Part shown: positions 16,921 through 25,140 of the stretch, in pieces | Numbering within the stretch: the first letter of the stretch is position 1 | Layout: every line of letters starts with the position of its first letter | Assembly (NCBI GenBank): GCA_947451475.1 | Contig: CANFZC010000009.1 | Location: forward strand, 1-52,668 | Direction of reading: 5' to 3' | DNA: 52,668 nt | From: Flavobacteriaceae bacterium | GTDB taxonomy: Bacteria > Bacteroidota > Bacteroidia > Flavobacteriales > Flavobacteriaceae | The notes under the pieces: model-generated | What the model was told of the DNA's origin: nothing | The model's database searches: none | The model's input: the letters and a program-made list of their open reading frames with translations, nothing else | Program-made: the position numbers and the translations under genes

Positions 16921-17496
16921 TTATTTTGTTTTCTTAACGTATTGGGTTAAGATTACGATGTGTTGGCCTTCTACTCTGCCTTCGATTTGGTCGGCGTTGT
17001 CAAAAACTAGTTTGATGTTGTGTACGGGAGCGCCACGTTTTGCGGTGAAGTTGGCTCCTTTTACATCTAGATCTTTGATTAGCACTACTGAATCTCCGTC
17101 AAACAAGATATTACCGTTACTGTCTTTGTGGACTATTTTGCCTTCATCATCTTGGTCTTCACCGGTAGCTTTGGCCCACTCTAGGGCGTCTTCGTCTAGG
17201 TACATCATTTCTAGTAGATCGATGTTTTTTAAACGAGCTAACATTCTCCAAGACACGATTTGTACGGGTAAGTTTTCGTTCCACATGCTGTCGCTTAGAC
17301 CTCTCCAGTCGTTGGCATCAGTCGTTTCTGGATGTTCGATTTGGTCTCTTAGGGCCTTAGTAATCAAGATACAATTCTCGGGTGTAGCTTCGGTTTTTGG
17401 AGCTACTAAATAGACTACTAAATTTTCTTCGCTTCCGCTGATTTCGCATTTGGAATCGCTTCTGTCTTTTAATCTTTTTTCTGTAACAATACTCAT
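16921..17496 (-). CDS. PhnA domain protein
   Basis: 191 residues. The C-terminal about 70 residues (KDSNGNILFDGDSVVLIKDLDVKGANF ... HNIKLV ... IEGRVEG) are the PhnA/YjdM domain. The N-terminus (CEISGSEENLVVYLV ... NCILITKAL) has the layout of the PhnA zinc ribbon, but each Cys-x2-Cys knuckle keeps only its first Cys (Cys17, Cys42). Zinc binding there is probably lost or altered. Despite the name, PhnA is not phosphonoacetate hydrolase, and its role is unclear. It lies 21 bp behind the gene for a small outer-membrane protein. Confidence 0.85.
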   Translation of the reverse strand: MSIVTEKRLKDRSDSKCEISGSEENLVVYLVAPKTEATPENCILITKALRDQIEHPETTDANDWRGLSDSMWNENLPVQIVSWRMLARLKNIDLLEMMYLDEDALEWAKATGEDQDDEGKIVHKDSNGNILFDGDSVVLIKDLDVKGANFTAKRGAPVHNIKLVFDNADQIEGRVEGQHIVILTQYVKKTK

Positions 17497-17517
17497 TTTA
17501 TCTGCTTTTAGTAAATT

Positions 17518-18012
17518 TTATAAATTGAAGGAAGCTCCGATATTAAACACAAACTGGTTGTTATAATGTTCGAATCCCTTGGTATTTGTATCGTATTTGG
17601 CTATAGGCGCTCCCGCTTCGGCATAGATACCAAATCCGCTGGTAAAGAAATAGCGATACCCTAGATGGCCACCAAAATTTCGAGTCCCTAGGCTTAAACC
17701 GGGATAAATATCCATGTTTTTGTCAAAGCCAAATACATTGCCAATATTGGCATTGAAACGCACTTTGATATCGGCTCTATCTTCAAACTTAGGTTTGATA
17801 CCCGCTGCTTGATCCACAGACAATAAGTAGGACGCTACAAAGCCATAGGACATGTTTTCGCCTATGCCAATATCGACAGAGGTATTGATTCCGGTACCGT
17901 GGTCTTGGGTATTTAGGCCCACTTGTCCTTTGATGTCCCCTTTCCCTTTATAGGCTTGTGCGTTTGCGAAACCCACGATTAGTAATGCTATTACTGGTAT
18001 AATTCTTTTCAT
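17518..18012 (-). CDS. Small outer-membrane beta-barrel protein
   Basis: 164 residues with signal peptide MKRIIPVIALLIVGFANAQ. Alternating short strands rich in Gly and aromatic residues (YGFVASYLL, HLGYRYFFTSGFGIYAEAGAPI, QFVFNIGASFNL) and a C-terminal ...FNL end suggest an 8-strand outer-membrane barrel restricted to Flavobacteria. A -7 box at 18035-18042 precedes it, so it probably starts the unit that includes phnA. Function is unknown. Confidence 0.7.
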   Translation of the reverse strand: MKRIIPVIALLIVGFANAQAYKGKGDIKGQVGLNTQDHGTGINTSVDIGIGENMSYGFVASYLLSVDQAAGIKPKFEDRADIKVRFNANIGNVFGFDKNMDIYPGLSLGTRNFGGHLGYRYFFTSGFGIYAEAGAPIAKYDTNTKGFEHYNNQFVFNIGASFNL

Positions 18013-18034
18013 GTAATTTGGTCTTTATTGCGTA

Positions 18035-18042
18035 CAAAAATA
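18035..18042 (-). promoter_or_regulatory. -7 element for the outer-membrane protein gene
   Basis: On the minus strand this reads TATTTTTG, an exact TAnnTTTG match, 22 bp before the ATG. No -33 partner was identified. Confidence 0.45.
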
Positions 18043-18046
18043 TAAA

Positions 18047-18784
18047 TTAATTTCTCCCTTTTTCATTAAAGTACAAATCGCTCAGGGGTTCGCTTTGCCA
18101 AAACGCTTTGGTATCCACATTCATAATGGTTAAGGGACCTTTGAAGGCGGCACCGGTATCGACATTCCAAACACAGGCTTTATGGACGGGGATAGTTTGC
18201 CCAATTCTTGTGACAGGGGTGTGTCCGATGAAAATTTCGTGGTATAAAGTGAAGCGTTTTGGATAGTGTTTACTCTCTTTTGCAATAGCGGTATCGAGGG
18301 CTAAGGCCGTTTCCCAGAGGGTTCGATCCCAATAAAATAATTTTGGGAAATACTCATAGTTTATTCCGTTCATATTGGTAAAACCCGCGTGAATGAACAA
18401 GCGATTTTTATCATCTAAATGGTAATTACGTAGTGACTTTAAGAATTGTATGTGCTTACTTTTATGCTCCTCACTCAGGGTGCTATAGGCTGCAGCTGTG
18501 GCTTCTCCGCCGTGTTTGAACCACATAGATTCATCAAAGTTTTGGTTATTACCGGTTAACCACTCCAACACTAATTCGTCGTGATTGCCCCGAATGAAAA
18601 TGCAGTCTTGTTTTGCATTAAGTTCCATTAAAAAATCTAGTACTTGGGGGGATTCACTCCACCCGTCAACGTAGTCGCCTAGAAAGATGAGTTGGTCCTC
18701 ACGGGTAACCTTTGCTCTTTCCAGTACTTGATGTAGGGCTCTAAGGCCACCGTGAATGTCTCCGATTACAAAAGTATTAGGCAT
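18047..18784 (-). CDS. Serine/threonine-type metallophosphatase
   Basis: 245 residues of the calcineurin-like family. The dinuclear metal motifs are complete: GDIHGGLRAL at the N-terminus, GDYVDGW, RGNHDE, HAGF and GHTPV. The size is that of bacterial PrpA/ApaH-like protein phosphatases; the substrate (phosphoprotein or dinucleotide) cannot be decided. Its ATG overlaps the last 8 bp of the upstream AlbA_2 gene, suggesting translational coupling. It is cytoplasmic. Confidence 0.88.
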   Translation of the reverse strand: MPNTFVIGDIHGGLRALHQVLERAKVTREDQLIFLGDYVDGWSESPQVLDFLMELNAKQDCIFIRGNHDELVLEWLTGNNQNFDESMWFKHGGEATAAAYSTLSEEHKSKHIQFLKSLRNYHLDDKNRLFIHAGFTNMNGINYEYFPKLFYWDRTLWETALALDTAIAKESKHYPKRFTLYHEIFIGHTPVTRIGQTIPVHKACVWNVDTGAAFKGPLTIMNVDTKAFWQSEPLSDLYFNEKGRN

Positions 18785-19928
18785 TATTTTGATTGTATTT
18801 CATTTTTCTTAAGATGCGCATGGCTTCTTTAAAACTCAAGTAAACCGTTGGGTTGGGTTGGGCTTTTAAAAGCGGCTTGGCATCCACTAATTTTTGTTTG
18901 GCTTCTTCAAAACCATTGAGGTAACAGAGCATCAAGATGGAGGCGATATTTTCTACATCCTTTTCTTCTCTCTCGGAAATAGCCTGTTGCTTTTGCAATT
19001 TATTAATTAAAACTAAGGTAGCGTTATAAACATGGTGCAACATTTTTTTGTTGTAGGCAGGAGGTTCGAAGAGCATTTCGGTTTCCATTTTATAATAGCC
19101 GTTATCAAAAAAGCGGATGGTTACTTGCTCTAGTGGGTAGTAACTGGTTTTATCGTTCAGGCCCAAGGCGACGTGTTCGATGATGGTAAAGGATTGTTCG
19201 TCATAGCGAATCGAAACCACATCTAGTGCCGAGTAAAAGAGTTTAACCTGTTCGTTTATCAACTCAATATCCACTCTAGAAAGATAGATAGTATCTCTAA
19301 TTTTATTGGGAATGCCGGCCCAGCAAATCACAAACAACTCTTTAAAAACCTTGTACTGCGAGGTCATATCCTTGTGCCGGTTGTTGATGAAGTCGATGAC
19401 CCCATCCAGGGTATGAGCAATACTGTTTCTGGAACTATTTTCAATGCTGATAACCGTTTCGATGTTTTGTTTGGAGTAGGGTATCTTATCCTCAGTGGGC
19501 ATTGAATTACTGCCAACCCTCACGAAAACCGTCTGGGCTAAAATCGTGTGAATGTTTTTCTTGAAAAAGGAGGTTTTGTGTTTGGGTTTGATGGTTACCA
19601 ATCCGATTACACGGTCCTTGGGAAGATTGGGGAACGGTACGTTTTCGTATTGTATTTTGGGTGGATTTTCTAAATAGGCATTGACTAGATTTTGAATGCG
19701 GCTATCGTCGAAGAAGTCATCCCCTACGATTTCGTTATCATGGTCTTCCACGCCCACCACGATATAGGAATTATTGGAAGGATTGGAATTGGACAAGGCA
19801 CAAATATGTTTTAGAAACTTCGCTTTCCCTTCCTTGGTATGTAAATTTAACTGGCGTTTCTTATCATAGAAACTACTCTCATCATTATGAGCTAGTAGGT
19901 TTTTTATGAGAAGGCGTTTGTTGATCAT
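18777..19928 (-). CDS. AlbA_2 (Schlafen-like) domain protein
   Basis: 383 residues. The first 140 or so show the AlbA_2 pattern: an acidic/aromatic start (ESSFYDKKRQLNL), KAKFLKHICALSNS, YIVVGVEDHDNEIVG, then TVFVRVGSNSMPT. The rest is predicted helical and unrecognised, ending in a basic helix (SFKEAMRILRKMKYNQ). AlbA_2 proteins bind nucleic acids or nucleotides and include regulators and defence proteins. The 8-bp overlap with the phosphatase gene suggests joint function. A heptad repeat array begins 2 bp upstream of the ATG. Confidence 0.7.
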   Translation of the reverse strand: MINKRLLIKNLLAHNDESSFYDKKRQLNLHTKEGKAKFLKHICALSNSNPSNNSYIVVGVEDHDNEIVGDDFFDDSRIQNLVNAYLENPPKIQYENVPFPNLPKDRVIGLVTIKPKHKTSFFKKNIHTILAQTVFVRVGSNSMPTEDKIPYSKQNIETVISIENSSRNSIAHTLDGVIDFINNRHKDMTSQYKVFKELFVICWAGIPNKIRDTIYLSRVDIELINEQVKLFYSALDVVSIRYDEQSFTIIEHVALGLNDKTSYYPLEQVTIRFFDNGYYKMETEMLFEPPAYNKKMLHHVYNATLVLINKLQKQQAISEREEKDVENIASILMLCYLNGFEEAKQKLVDAKPLLKAQPNPTVYLSFKEAMRILRKMKYNQNNA

Positions 19929-19930
19929 TT

Positions 19931-19996
19931 GATTTAAGATTTAAGAATAACGATTTTCGATTGCAGATCTTATTTAGAAATCTTTCATCGTATCTT
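19931..19996 (+). repeat. GATTNNN heptad array with imperfect inverted partner
   Basis: Six 7-bp units run in exact phase from 19931 to 19972: GATTTAA, GATTTAA, GAATAAC, GATTTTC, GATTGCA, GATCTTA. A stretch of 21 nt in it differs at only one base from the array at 23060-23101. The following bases to about 19996 (ATCGTATCTTAAGATTCT) pair imperfectly with the array. It fills the gap between the aldo/keto reductase stop and the AlbA_2 start and looks like a gene-less relative of the cassette at 23060. Confidence 0.7.
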
Positions 19997-20010
19997 AAGA
20001 TTCTAGCAAA

Positions 20011-20877
20011 TTATGGCACTTTATTTCCCATGCTTTCGGTCCAAATGGCGAACCAATCTTCTTGGTCTAACTGCAATTCGGTGGCTTTATATAAGGCTTG
20101 GATTCGAGCAATGTTAACGGTCCCGGCTACAGGAATTACTTGGGCTGGATGTTTTAGAATCCAAGCTAACAGCAGGGTATCGGATCCAAAGTGGTATTTC
20201 TGTACTAGTTCGGCCAACAATTTTTTTAATCTTCTTGTTTGTTCAATATCCTCTCTAAAAACGGTCCCTAAAGGATTCCATGACATTGGTCTTATATTAT
20301 GGACTTGCATATAATCAAAACTACCATCTAGCATGGCTTCGTGATGGGTAGCTGAAAATTGGACTTGGTTGTAGTTAATGGCTGTTTTTTGTCTTATCAA
20401 TTCGGTTTGAGAAGCGGTGAAATTAGAAACTCCAAAATCGATAATCTTGCCTTCCTGTTTTAATTTTGTTACCGCTTCAGCAATCTCATCAGCGATCATT
20501 AGTGGGCTTGGGCGGTGCAGTAAAAGCACATCTAGATAGTCTGTTTGAAGGTTTTTTAAGGAGTTTTCAACAGACCAAATGATGTAGTCCTTGGCATAAT
20601 CATAATGTTTGATTTTATTGGGTCTCCCTTTTACATGTTGAATCCCGCATTTTGAAATCAATTGGATTTGTTTACGGTCTATAGTGCTTTGCGCTAAGGC
20701 CTTACCAAAAGCAGCTTCTGTGGTATAATCTCCATAAATATCGGCATGGTCAAAGGACGTGATTTTATTTTCAACACAAAGGTGTATGAGATGATCCATT
20801 TCGGACGTATTCAAGTTTTTGTCCCAGACACCCCAATTCATGGTTCCGGCTACAATGGGAGAAAGTTTCGTTTGCAT
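20011..20877 (-). CDS. Aldo/keto reductase
   Basis: 288 residues forming an NADPH-dependent TIM barrel. Catalytic residues are seen as Asp and Tyr in FDHADIYGDYTTE, Lys in LISKCGI and His in LLLHRPSPL. The cofactor end DTLLLAWILKHPAQVIPVAGTVNIARI is typical. The closest remembered relatives are YdhF-type oxidoreductases with broad carbonyl specificity. It starts the minus-strand unit that continues to the AlbA_2 and phosphatase genes. The physiological substrate is unknown. Confidence 0.9.
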   Translation of the reverse strand: MQTKLSPIVAGTMNWGVWDKNLNTSEMDHLIHLCVENKITSFDHADIYGDYTTEAAFGKALAQSTIDRKQIQLISKCGIQHVKGRPNKIKHYDYAKDYIIWSVENSLKNLQTDYLDVLLLHRPSPLMIADEIAEAVTKLKQEGKIIDFGVSNFTASQTELIRQKTAINYNQVQFSATHHEAMLDGSFDYMQVHNIRPMSWNPLGTVFREDIEQTRRLKKLLAELVQKYHFGSDTLLLAWILKHPAQVIPVAGTVNIARIQALYKATELQLDQEDWFAIWTESMGNKVP

Positions 20878-21125
20878 TTTTAGTTTCTTTAGTGTGTAAA
20901 AGTAGATTTGCTGATTTTGCTCTTTTGAAAATTTTAGTATTTTGGCGCTTCAAAATTGAAAAGGCTATCAGGTCTTAAAATTATGAAAAGAAAATCATAA
21001 ATCATCCTTAAAATTAAGGTGATTTGTAAAGTTTTAACGCATTCTTAACATCTCGTAAGGGATTAAATTTTCACTTTTGAAATGTTAAAATTATAACTAT
21101 AATACATTCGAATAAATAAATCATT

Positions 21126-22130
21126 ATGGAAGAAAATGGTACTGCTTTAGATATCAGAGCAATTAATGAAAAAATAGAAAGAGAAAGTGCTTTTATCGAC
21201 TTATTATCCATGGAAATGAACAAGGTAATTGTGGGTCAGAAGCACATGGTAGAACGATTGTTAATTGGGCTTTTAGGACAAGGACATATTCTTTTGGAGG
21301 GGGTTCCAGGATTAGCTAAAACCTTGGCTATAAATACTTTGTCACAAGCCGTTCATGGAAGTTTCAGTCGGATACAGTTTACCCCAGATTTATTACCTGC
21401 CGATGTCGTTGGGACGATGATTTACAACATTAAAGCCAATGAGTTCTCTATTAAAAAGGGGCCAATCTTCGCTAATTTTGTTTTGGCCGATGAGATCAAC
21501 CGTGCTCCTGCAAAAGTACAATCGGCTTTGTTGGAAGCGATGCAAGAAAAGCAGGTGACTATTGGTGATACTACCTTTAAATTGGACAAGCCCTTTTTGG
21601 TATTAGCCACTCAAAACCCTATTGAGCAAGAAGGTACTTATCCTTTACCAGAAGCACAAGTAGACCGTTTTATGTTGAAAACAGTAATTGACTATCCGAA
21701 GCTTGATGAAGAGCGCATGGTAATCCGTCAAAACCTAAAAGGAGCCTATGAAAAAGTGAATCCAGTGGTCTCTGTAGAGCAAATTTTGCGTGCACAAGAA
21801 GCAGTAAGAGAAGTTTATATGGATGAAAAAATAGAGAAATACATTTTGGATATCATATTTGCGACCCGTTATCCAGAGCAATATAAATTAGAAAGTCTGA
21901 AACCGCTTATTGGCTTTGGAGCTTCACCTCGTGGAAGCATCAACTTGGCCAATGCAGCAAAATGTTATGCTTTTATTAAGCGTCGTGGTTATGTAATTCC
22001 GGAAGATGTGCGTGCTGTAGTGCATGATGTGTTGCGTCACCGTATTGGGGTTACCTATGAAGCCGAAGCAGAAAACATTACCTCTGTAGACATCATTAAC
22101 AAAATCGTTAACGAAATAGAAGTTCCTTAA
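21126..22130 (+). CDS. MoxR-type AAA+ ATPase of the Bat operon
   Basis: 334 residues. Walker A is GVPGLAKT at about 59-66, Walker B is LADEINRAPAK, and sensor 1 lies in LATQNPIEQEGTYPLPEAQ, the MoxR signature. MoxR ATPases act as chaperones with von Willebrand A (VWA) proteins, here the BatA/BatB encoded downstream. A weak promoter (TTTG at 21076-21079, TACATTCG at 21103-21110) precedes it. It is first of nine co-oriented genes. The name moxR is often used for this gene. Confidence 0.93.
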   Translation: MEENGTALDIRAINEKIERESAFIDLLSMEMNKVIVGQKHMVERLLIGLLGQGHILLEGVPGLAKTLAINTLSQAVHGSFSRIQFTPDLLPADVVGTMIYNIKANEFSIKKGPIFANFVLADEINRAPAKVQSALLEAMQEKQVTIGDTTFKLDKPFLVLATQNPIEQEGTYPLPEAQVDRFMLKTVIDYPKLDEERMVIRQNLKGAYEKVNPVVSVEQILRAQEAVREVYMDEKIEKYILDIIFATRYPEQYKLESLKPLIGFGASPRGSINLANAAKCYAFIKRRGYVIPEDVRAVVHDVLRHRIGVTYEAEAENITSVDIINKIVNEIEVP

Positions 22131-22131
22131 T

Positions 22132-22190
22132 AAGTCGTAAAGACAAGAGTCAATAGTCGTAAAATAGCGACAGTAAGACATTCGACAAAA
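22132..22190 (+). repeat. Heptad-phased AGTC/AGAC spacer repeat
   Basis: AGAC or AGTC recurs at 22141, 22148, 22155 and 22176, all multiples of 7 apart, in the gap between moxR and the DUF58 gene; AGTCGTAAA occurs twice. The period matches the other operon spacers in the window, but the units are degenerate. Confidence 0.45.
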
Positions 22191-22191
22191 A

Positions 22192-23058
22192 ATGGAAACA
22201 AAAGACTTACTTAAAAAAGTTCGTAAAATCGAAATCAAAACCCGAAGGTTGAGTGATCATATCTTCTCGGGTGAATACCACACATCCTTTAAAGGACGCG
22301 GGATGACCTTTTCGGAAGTGCGTCAGTACCAATTTGGCGACGATATTCGTGCCATAGACTGGAATGTGACTGCGCGCTATAATGAGCCATACGTCAAAGT
22401 TTTTGAAGAAGAGCGTGAATTGACCATGATGTTGATGGTGGATATCTCGGGCTCGGAAAGTTTTGGTACCCAAAACCAATTAAAAAGTGAAATCGTAACT
22501 GAAATAGCCGCTACTATGGCTTTTTCGGCGACGCAGAACAATGACAAAATAGGTTTGATTTTGTTTTCAGATCAGATTGAATTGTATATCCCTCCGAAAA
22601 AAGGAAAATCACATGTGTTGCGTATCATACGGGAGCTCATTGAATTCCAACCAAAAAGTAAAAAAACGGACTTATCGCAGGCCTTAAAATTCCTTTCGGG
22701 TACTCAAAAAAAGAAAGCCATAGTATTTGTGATTTCTGATTTTATGGTGGAAGACGATTATGAGAAAACCTTGAAGATTGCAGCTAAAAAACATGATATT
22801 ACGGGGGTGCGTGTCTATGACATTCGAGAAGAGAAAATGCCCAATATAGGGATGGTCGAAATGGAAGATGCCGAGACGGGAGAACTATTGCTCGTCAATA
22901 CCAGTTCTAAAAAAGCCCGTTTGAGTTATGAAAAACAGTATCAAGACAAGGTGAGTTACTTTAAAGATATCTTTTCAAAATGTGGTTCTGGAACCGTAAA
23001 CACAAGAGTCGACGAAAGCTATGTCACTAAATTATTGGGTTATTTTAAATCGAGGTAA
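22192..23058 (+). CDS. DUF58 domain protein of the Bat operon
   Basis: 288 residues, soluble. The DUF58 hallmark is seen at GRGMTFSEVRQYQFGDDIRAIDWNVTARYNEPYVKVFEEERE, a run starting about residue 36, followed by a VWA-like fold with DISGSESFG in place of a full metal site. DUF58 proteins are constant partners of MoxR ATPases and VWA proteins. Next in the operon comes the four-helix-bundle cassette, 2 bp after the stop codon. Confidence 0.9.
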   Translation: METKDLLKKVRKIEIKTRRLSDHIFSGEYHTSFKGRGMTFSEVRQYQFGDDIRAIDWNVTARYNEPYVKVFEEERELTMMLMVDISGSESFGTQNQLKSEIVTEIAATMAFSATQNNDKIGLILFSDQIELYIPPKKGKSHVLRIIRELIEFQPKSKKTDLSQALKFLSGTQKKKAIVFVISDFMVEDDYEKTLKIAAKKHDITGVRVYDIREEKMPNIGMVEMEDAETGELLLVNTSSKKARLSYEKQYQDKVSYFKDIFSKCGSGTVNTRVDESYVTKLLGYFKSR

Positions 23059-23059
23059 T

Positions 23060-23509
23060 GATTTAAGATTGTTGATTAACGATTTTTGATTGCAGATTGA
23101 TTTTATAAGATTTATAGATATATGGATAAGTTTACATTAGAAGAACGATTGATTGATTTTGCTGCTGGAATTATCTTATTTACTAATCATTTAGAAAAAT
23201 CAGTTGCTGGAATTCATTTGGTTGGACAAATTGTTCGTTCATCAACTTCTCCTGCTTTAAATTATGGAGAAGCACAAAGTGCTGAAAGTAAAAAAGATTT
23301 TATTCATAAAATGGGTATTTGCCTAAAAGAATTAAGAGAAACTTTTAATTGTTTAAAAATTATTGAAAAAGCCAAATTAATATCGAAGATTGAATTAGTA
23401 ACAGCATTAAAATTAGAAGTAAACGAATTGATCTCAATTTTTGTATCGAGCATTAAAACTGCTAAATCAAATTCTTAAATCAAAAATCGTTAATCTTCAA
23501 TCAACAATA
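23060..23509 (+). mobile_element. Inverted-repeat-flanked four-helix-bundle cassette in the Bat operon
   Basis: The gap between DUF58 and the next bat gene is filled by a unit with repeat arms and a gene. The left arm, 23060-23115, is eight GATTNNN-type heptads in exact 7-bp phase (two are weak). The right arm, 23475-23509, is the same family inverted. An 18-bp block is a perfect inverted match (23074-23091 with 23478-23495), and the right arm begins at the stop codon of the enclosed gene. In RNA the gene would lie in the loop of an 18-bp stem. Mobility is inferred from this design and its parallel at 51326-51836; no transposase or target duplication is seen. Confidence 0.55.
23122..23478 (+). 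CDS. Four-helix-bundle protein (S23/IVP family)
   Basis: 118 residues, nearly all helical. The pattern RLIDFAAGI ... LVGQIVRSSTSPALNYGEAQSAESKKDFIHKMGICLKEL, with conserved RS-TS, NY-EA and AESKKDF segments, marks the family known from proteins encoded inside 23S rRNA intervening sequences and from free-standing copies. Members form pentameric barrels; the biochemical role is unclear. This copy has no rRNA nearby. It interrupts the bat operon inside an inverted repeat, in the same direction as the operon. It belongs to a different subfamily from the copy at 51351. Confidence 0.88.
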   Translation: MDKFTLEERLIDFAAGIILFTNHLEKSVAGIHLVGQIVRSSTSPALNYGEAQSAESKKDFIHKMGICLKELRETFNCLKIIEKAKLISKIELVTALKLEVNELISIFVSSIKTAKSNS

Positions 23510-23511
23510 CA

Positions 23512-25140
23512 ATGAAGTTTAAATTATATATAGTATTTTTTCTAGTAAGCTGTTTGCTTTGGTCGCAACCCAAGGTCGCTACTACCGTGAATACCACCAA
23601 AAATAAAATTGGGGCTGAGTTTCAATTGACCTTGAAAACAGAAGTTGATACTTTATCTAAGGTAAAATTTCCCGAAGCTAAAAATTTTGGTGCCTTAGAG
23701 GTTATTCAATCCTATAAAATGGATACCGTTAAAAACGGAGCACGCTATCAATTGATCAAAAAATATGGATTGACGCAATTTGATGCAGGGAAGTATCTGA
23801 TTCCGGCTCTACCGGTTTTAATCAATGGCAAACCCGTATTTACGGACGGTATTAAAGTAGAAGTTAATGATGTTAAAGTCGATACCTTAAAACAAAAAAT
23901 GTATGACATCAAGGATGTGGCTGCTGCAGCTGGATCGAATAATTGGTGGATTTACCTTTTGGTTTTATTGGCCATTGCTGTAATTGGATATTTAGTATTC
24001 AAATTCATTAAGCAAAGACAAAGCAAGATAAAAATAGAGGAAATCGTTTTTAAATCGCCTATTGAAAAAGCCACGACTTTACTGCAACAATTAGAGAGTA
24101 AAGGGCTATGGCAAAAAGGAGAAATCAAGCATTACTATTCAGAGTTGACTGATATTGCTCGAAATTACATAGAAGAAGAAATTCAGATTCCGGCTATGGA
24201 GAGCACAACTTCTGAATTGATTGAAGGATTGCGCAAAGCGGCAAAGCAAAAGAAACTAAAGCTCACCAACGAAACGGTCGAGAATTTAGAGAAAGTATTA
24301 AAACAAGCCGATTTGGTAAAATTTGCCAAAGTAAAACCGCTTGATTATGAGATAGAGGAAGACAAAAAGCGCATCTCTAGTTCGATAGTAATCATTCACA
24401 AATCCATCCCAGTGGTAGTGGAAGAAGCGGATGAATTAGAGCTTTGGAACGAGCAGCAAAAAGAGAAAGCACGATTAGAGAAACTCAAGCGCGACAAACG
24501 AAAACGTATCTTTATTGGAGTTGGTATTTCAGCCTTTTTGTTGTGCGCTGTATTTGGCTATATCGTTGTTACAAAAGGATTTGATTATGTCAAAGACAAT
24601 ATCATTGGCCATCCTACCAAAGATTTAGTAGAAGGAGAATGGGTTTATAGTGAATATGGAAATCCTGGTGTAAAAATCGAGACTCCAAAAGTGTTAAAAC
24701 GAATGAACTCCGAAAATATCTTGCCGAAAAATGCCATGGCAATGATTAAAGAAATGCAAGTGTTCCTATATGGCAGTATGATGGATGATTTCTATGTACT
24801 TGTTTCTACGAGTACCTTCAAACAAGAAATGAAAATTGATTTACAACAAACGGCAGAAAATAGTATTAAAGTATTTGAAGCAAAGGGCGCCCAAAACGTT
24901 ATTGTTAAAACGGAAGATTTTGACACACAAGACGGTATTACGGGTAAGAAAGCCTATGGAACGATGACCATGTTGGATAAAATCAAAGGACAATCGACCA
25001 AGATGTATTATGAAATATTAGTTTTTGCTCAGAATAATGGCGTACAGCAAATCACGATTTTGCATAAAGAAGGTGATGAATATGGACAAAAAATTATGGA
25101 GCGTGTGTTAAACTCTGTTGAATTACAAAAAGCGAATTGA
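23512..25140 (+). CDS. BatD-like membrane protein of the Bat operon
   Basis: 542 residues. A signal peptide (1-19) precedes a periplasmic beta-sandwich (about 20-130) similar in style to BatD, a first membrane helix (about 146-165), a cytoplasmic helical region (about 175-330) like DUF4381 proteins (KGEIKHYYSELTDIARNYIEEE), a second membrane helix (about 332-353) and an unrecognised C-terminal domain (about 370-542). This extra gene between DUF58 and batA is usual in Bacteroidota Bat operons. It probably helps assemble the membrane complex of VWA proteins. Its stop overlaps the batA start by one base. Confidence 0.75.
   Translation: MKFKLYIVFFLVSCLLWSQPKVATTVNTTKNKIGAEFQLTLKTEVDTLSKVKFPEAKNFGALEVIQSYKMDTVKNGARYQLIKKYGLTQFDAGKYLIPALPVLINGKPVFTDGIKVEVNDVKVDTLKQKMYDIKDVAAAAGSNNWWIYLLVLLAIAVIGYLVFKFIKQRQSKIKIEEIVFKSPIEKATTLLQQLESKGLWQKGEIKHYYSELTDIARNYIEEEIQIPAMESTTSELIEGLRKAAKQKKLKLTNETVENLEKVLKQADLVKFAKVKPLDYEIEEDKKRISSSIVIIHKSIPVVVEEADELELWNEQQKEKARLEKLKRDKRKRIFIGVGISAFLLCAVFGYIVVTKGFDYVKDNIIGHPTKDLVEGEWVYSEYGNPGVKIETPKVLKRMNSENILPKNAMAMIKEMQVFLYGSMMDDFYVLVSTSTFKQEMKIDLQQTAENSIKVFEAKGAQNVIVKTEDFDTQDGITGKKAYGTMTMLDKIKGQSTKMYYEILVFAQNNGVQQITILHKEGDEYGQKIMERVLNSVELQKAN

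Noticed and set aside
23060..23509. Diversity-generating retroelement accessory gene (Avd-like four-helix bundle)
   Set aside because: The protein resembles Avd-type bundles, but there is no reverse transcriptase, template repeat or variable target gene in the window. The inverted arms are heptad arrays, not template/variable repeats.
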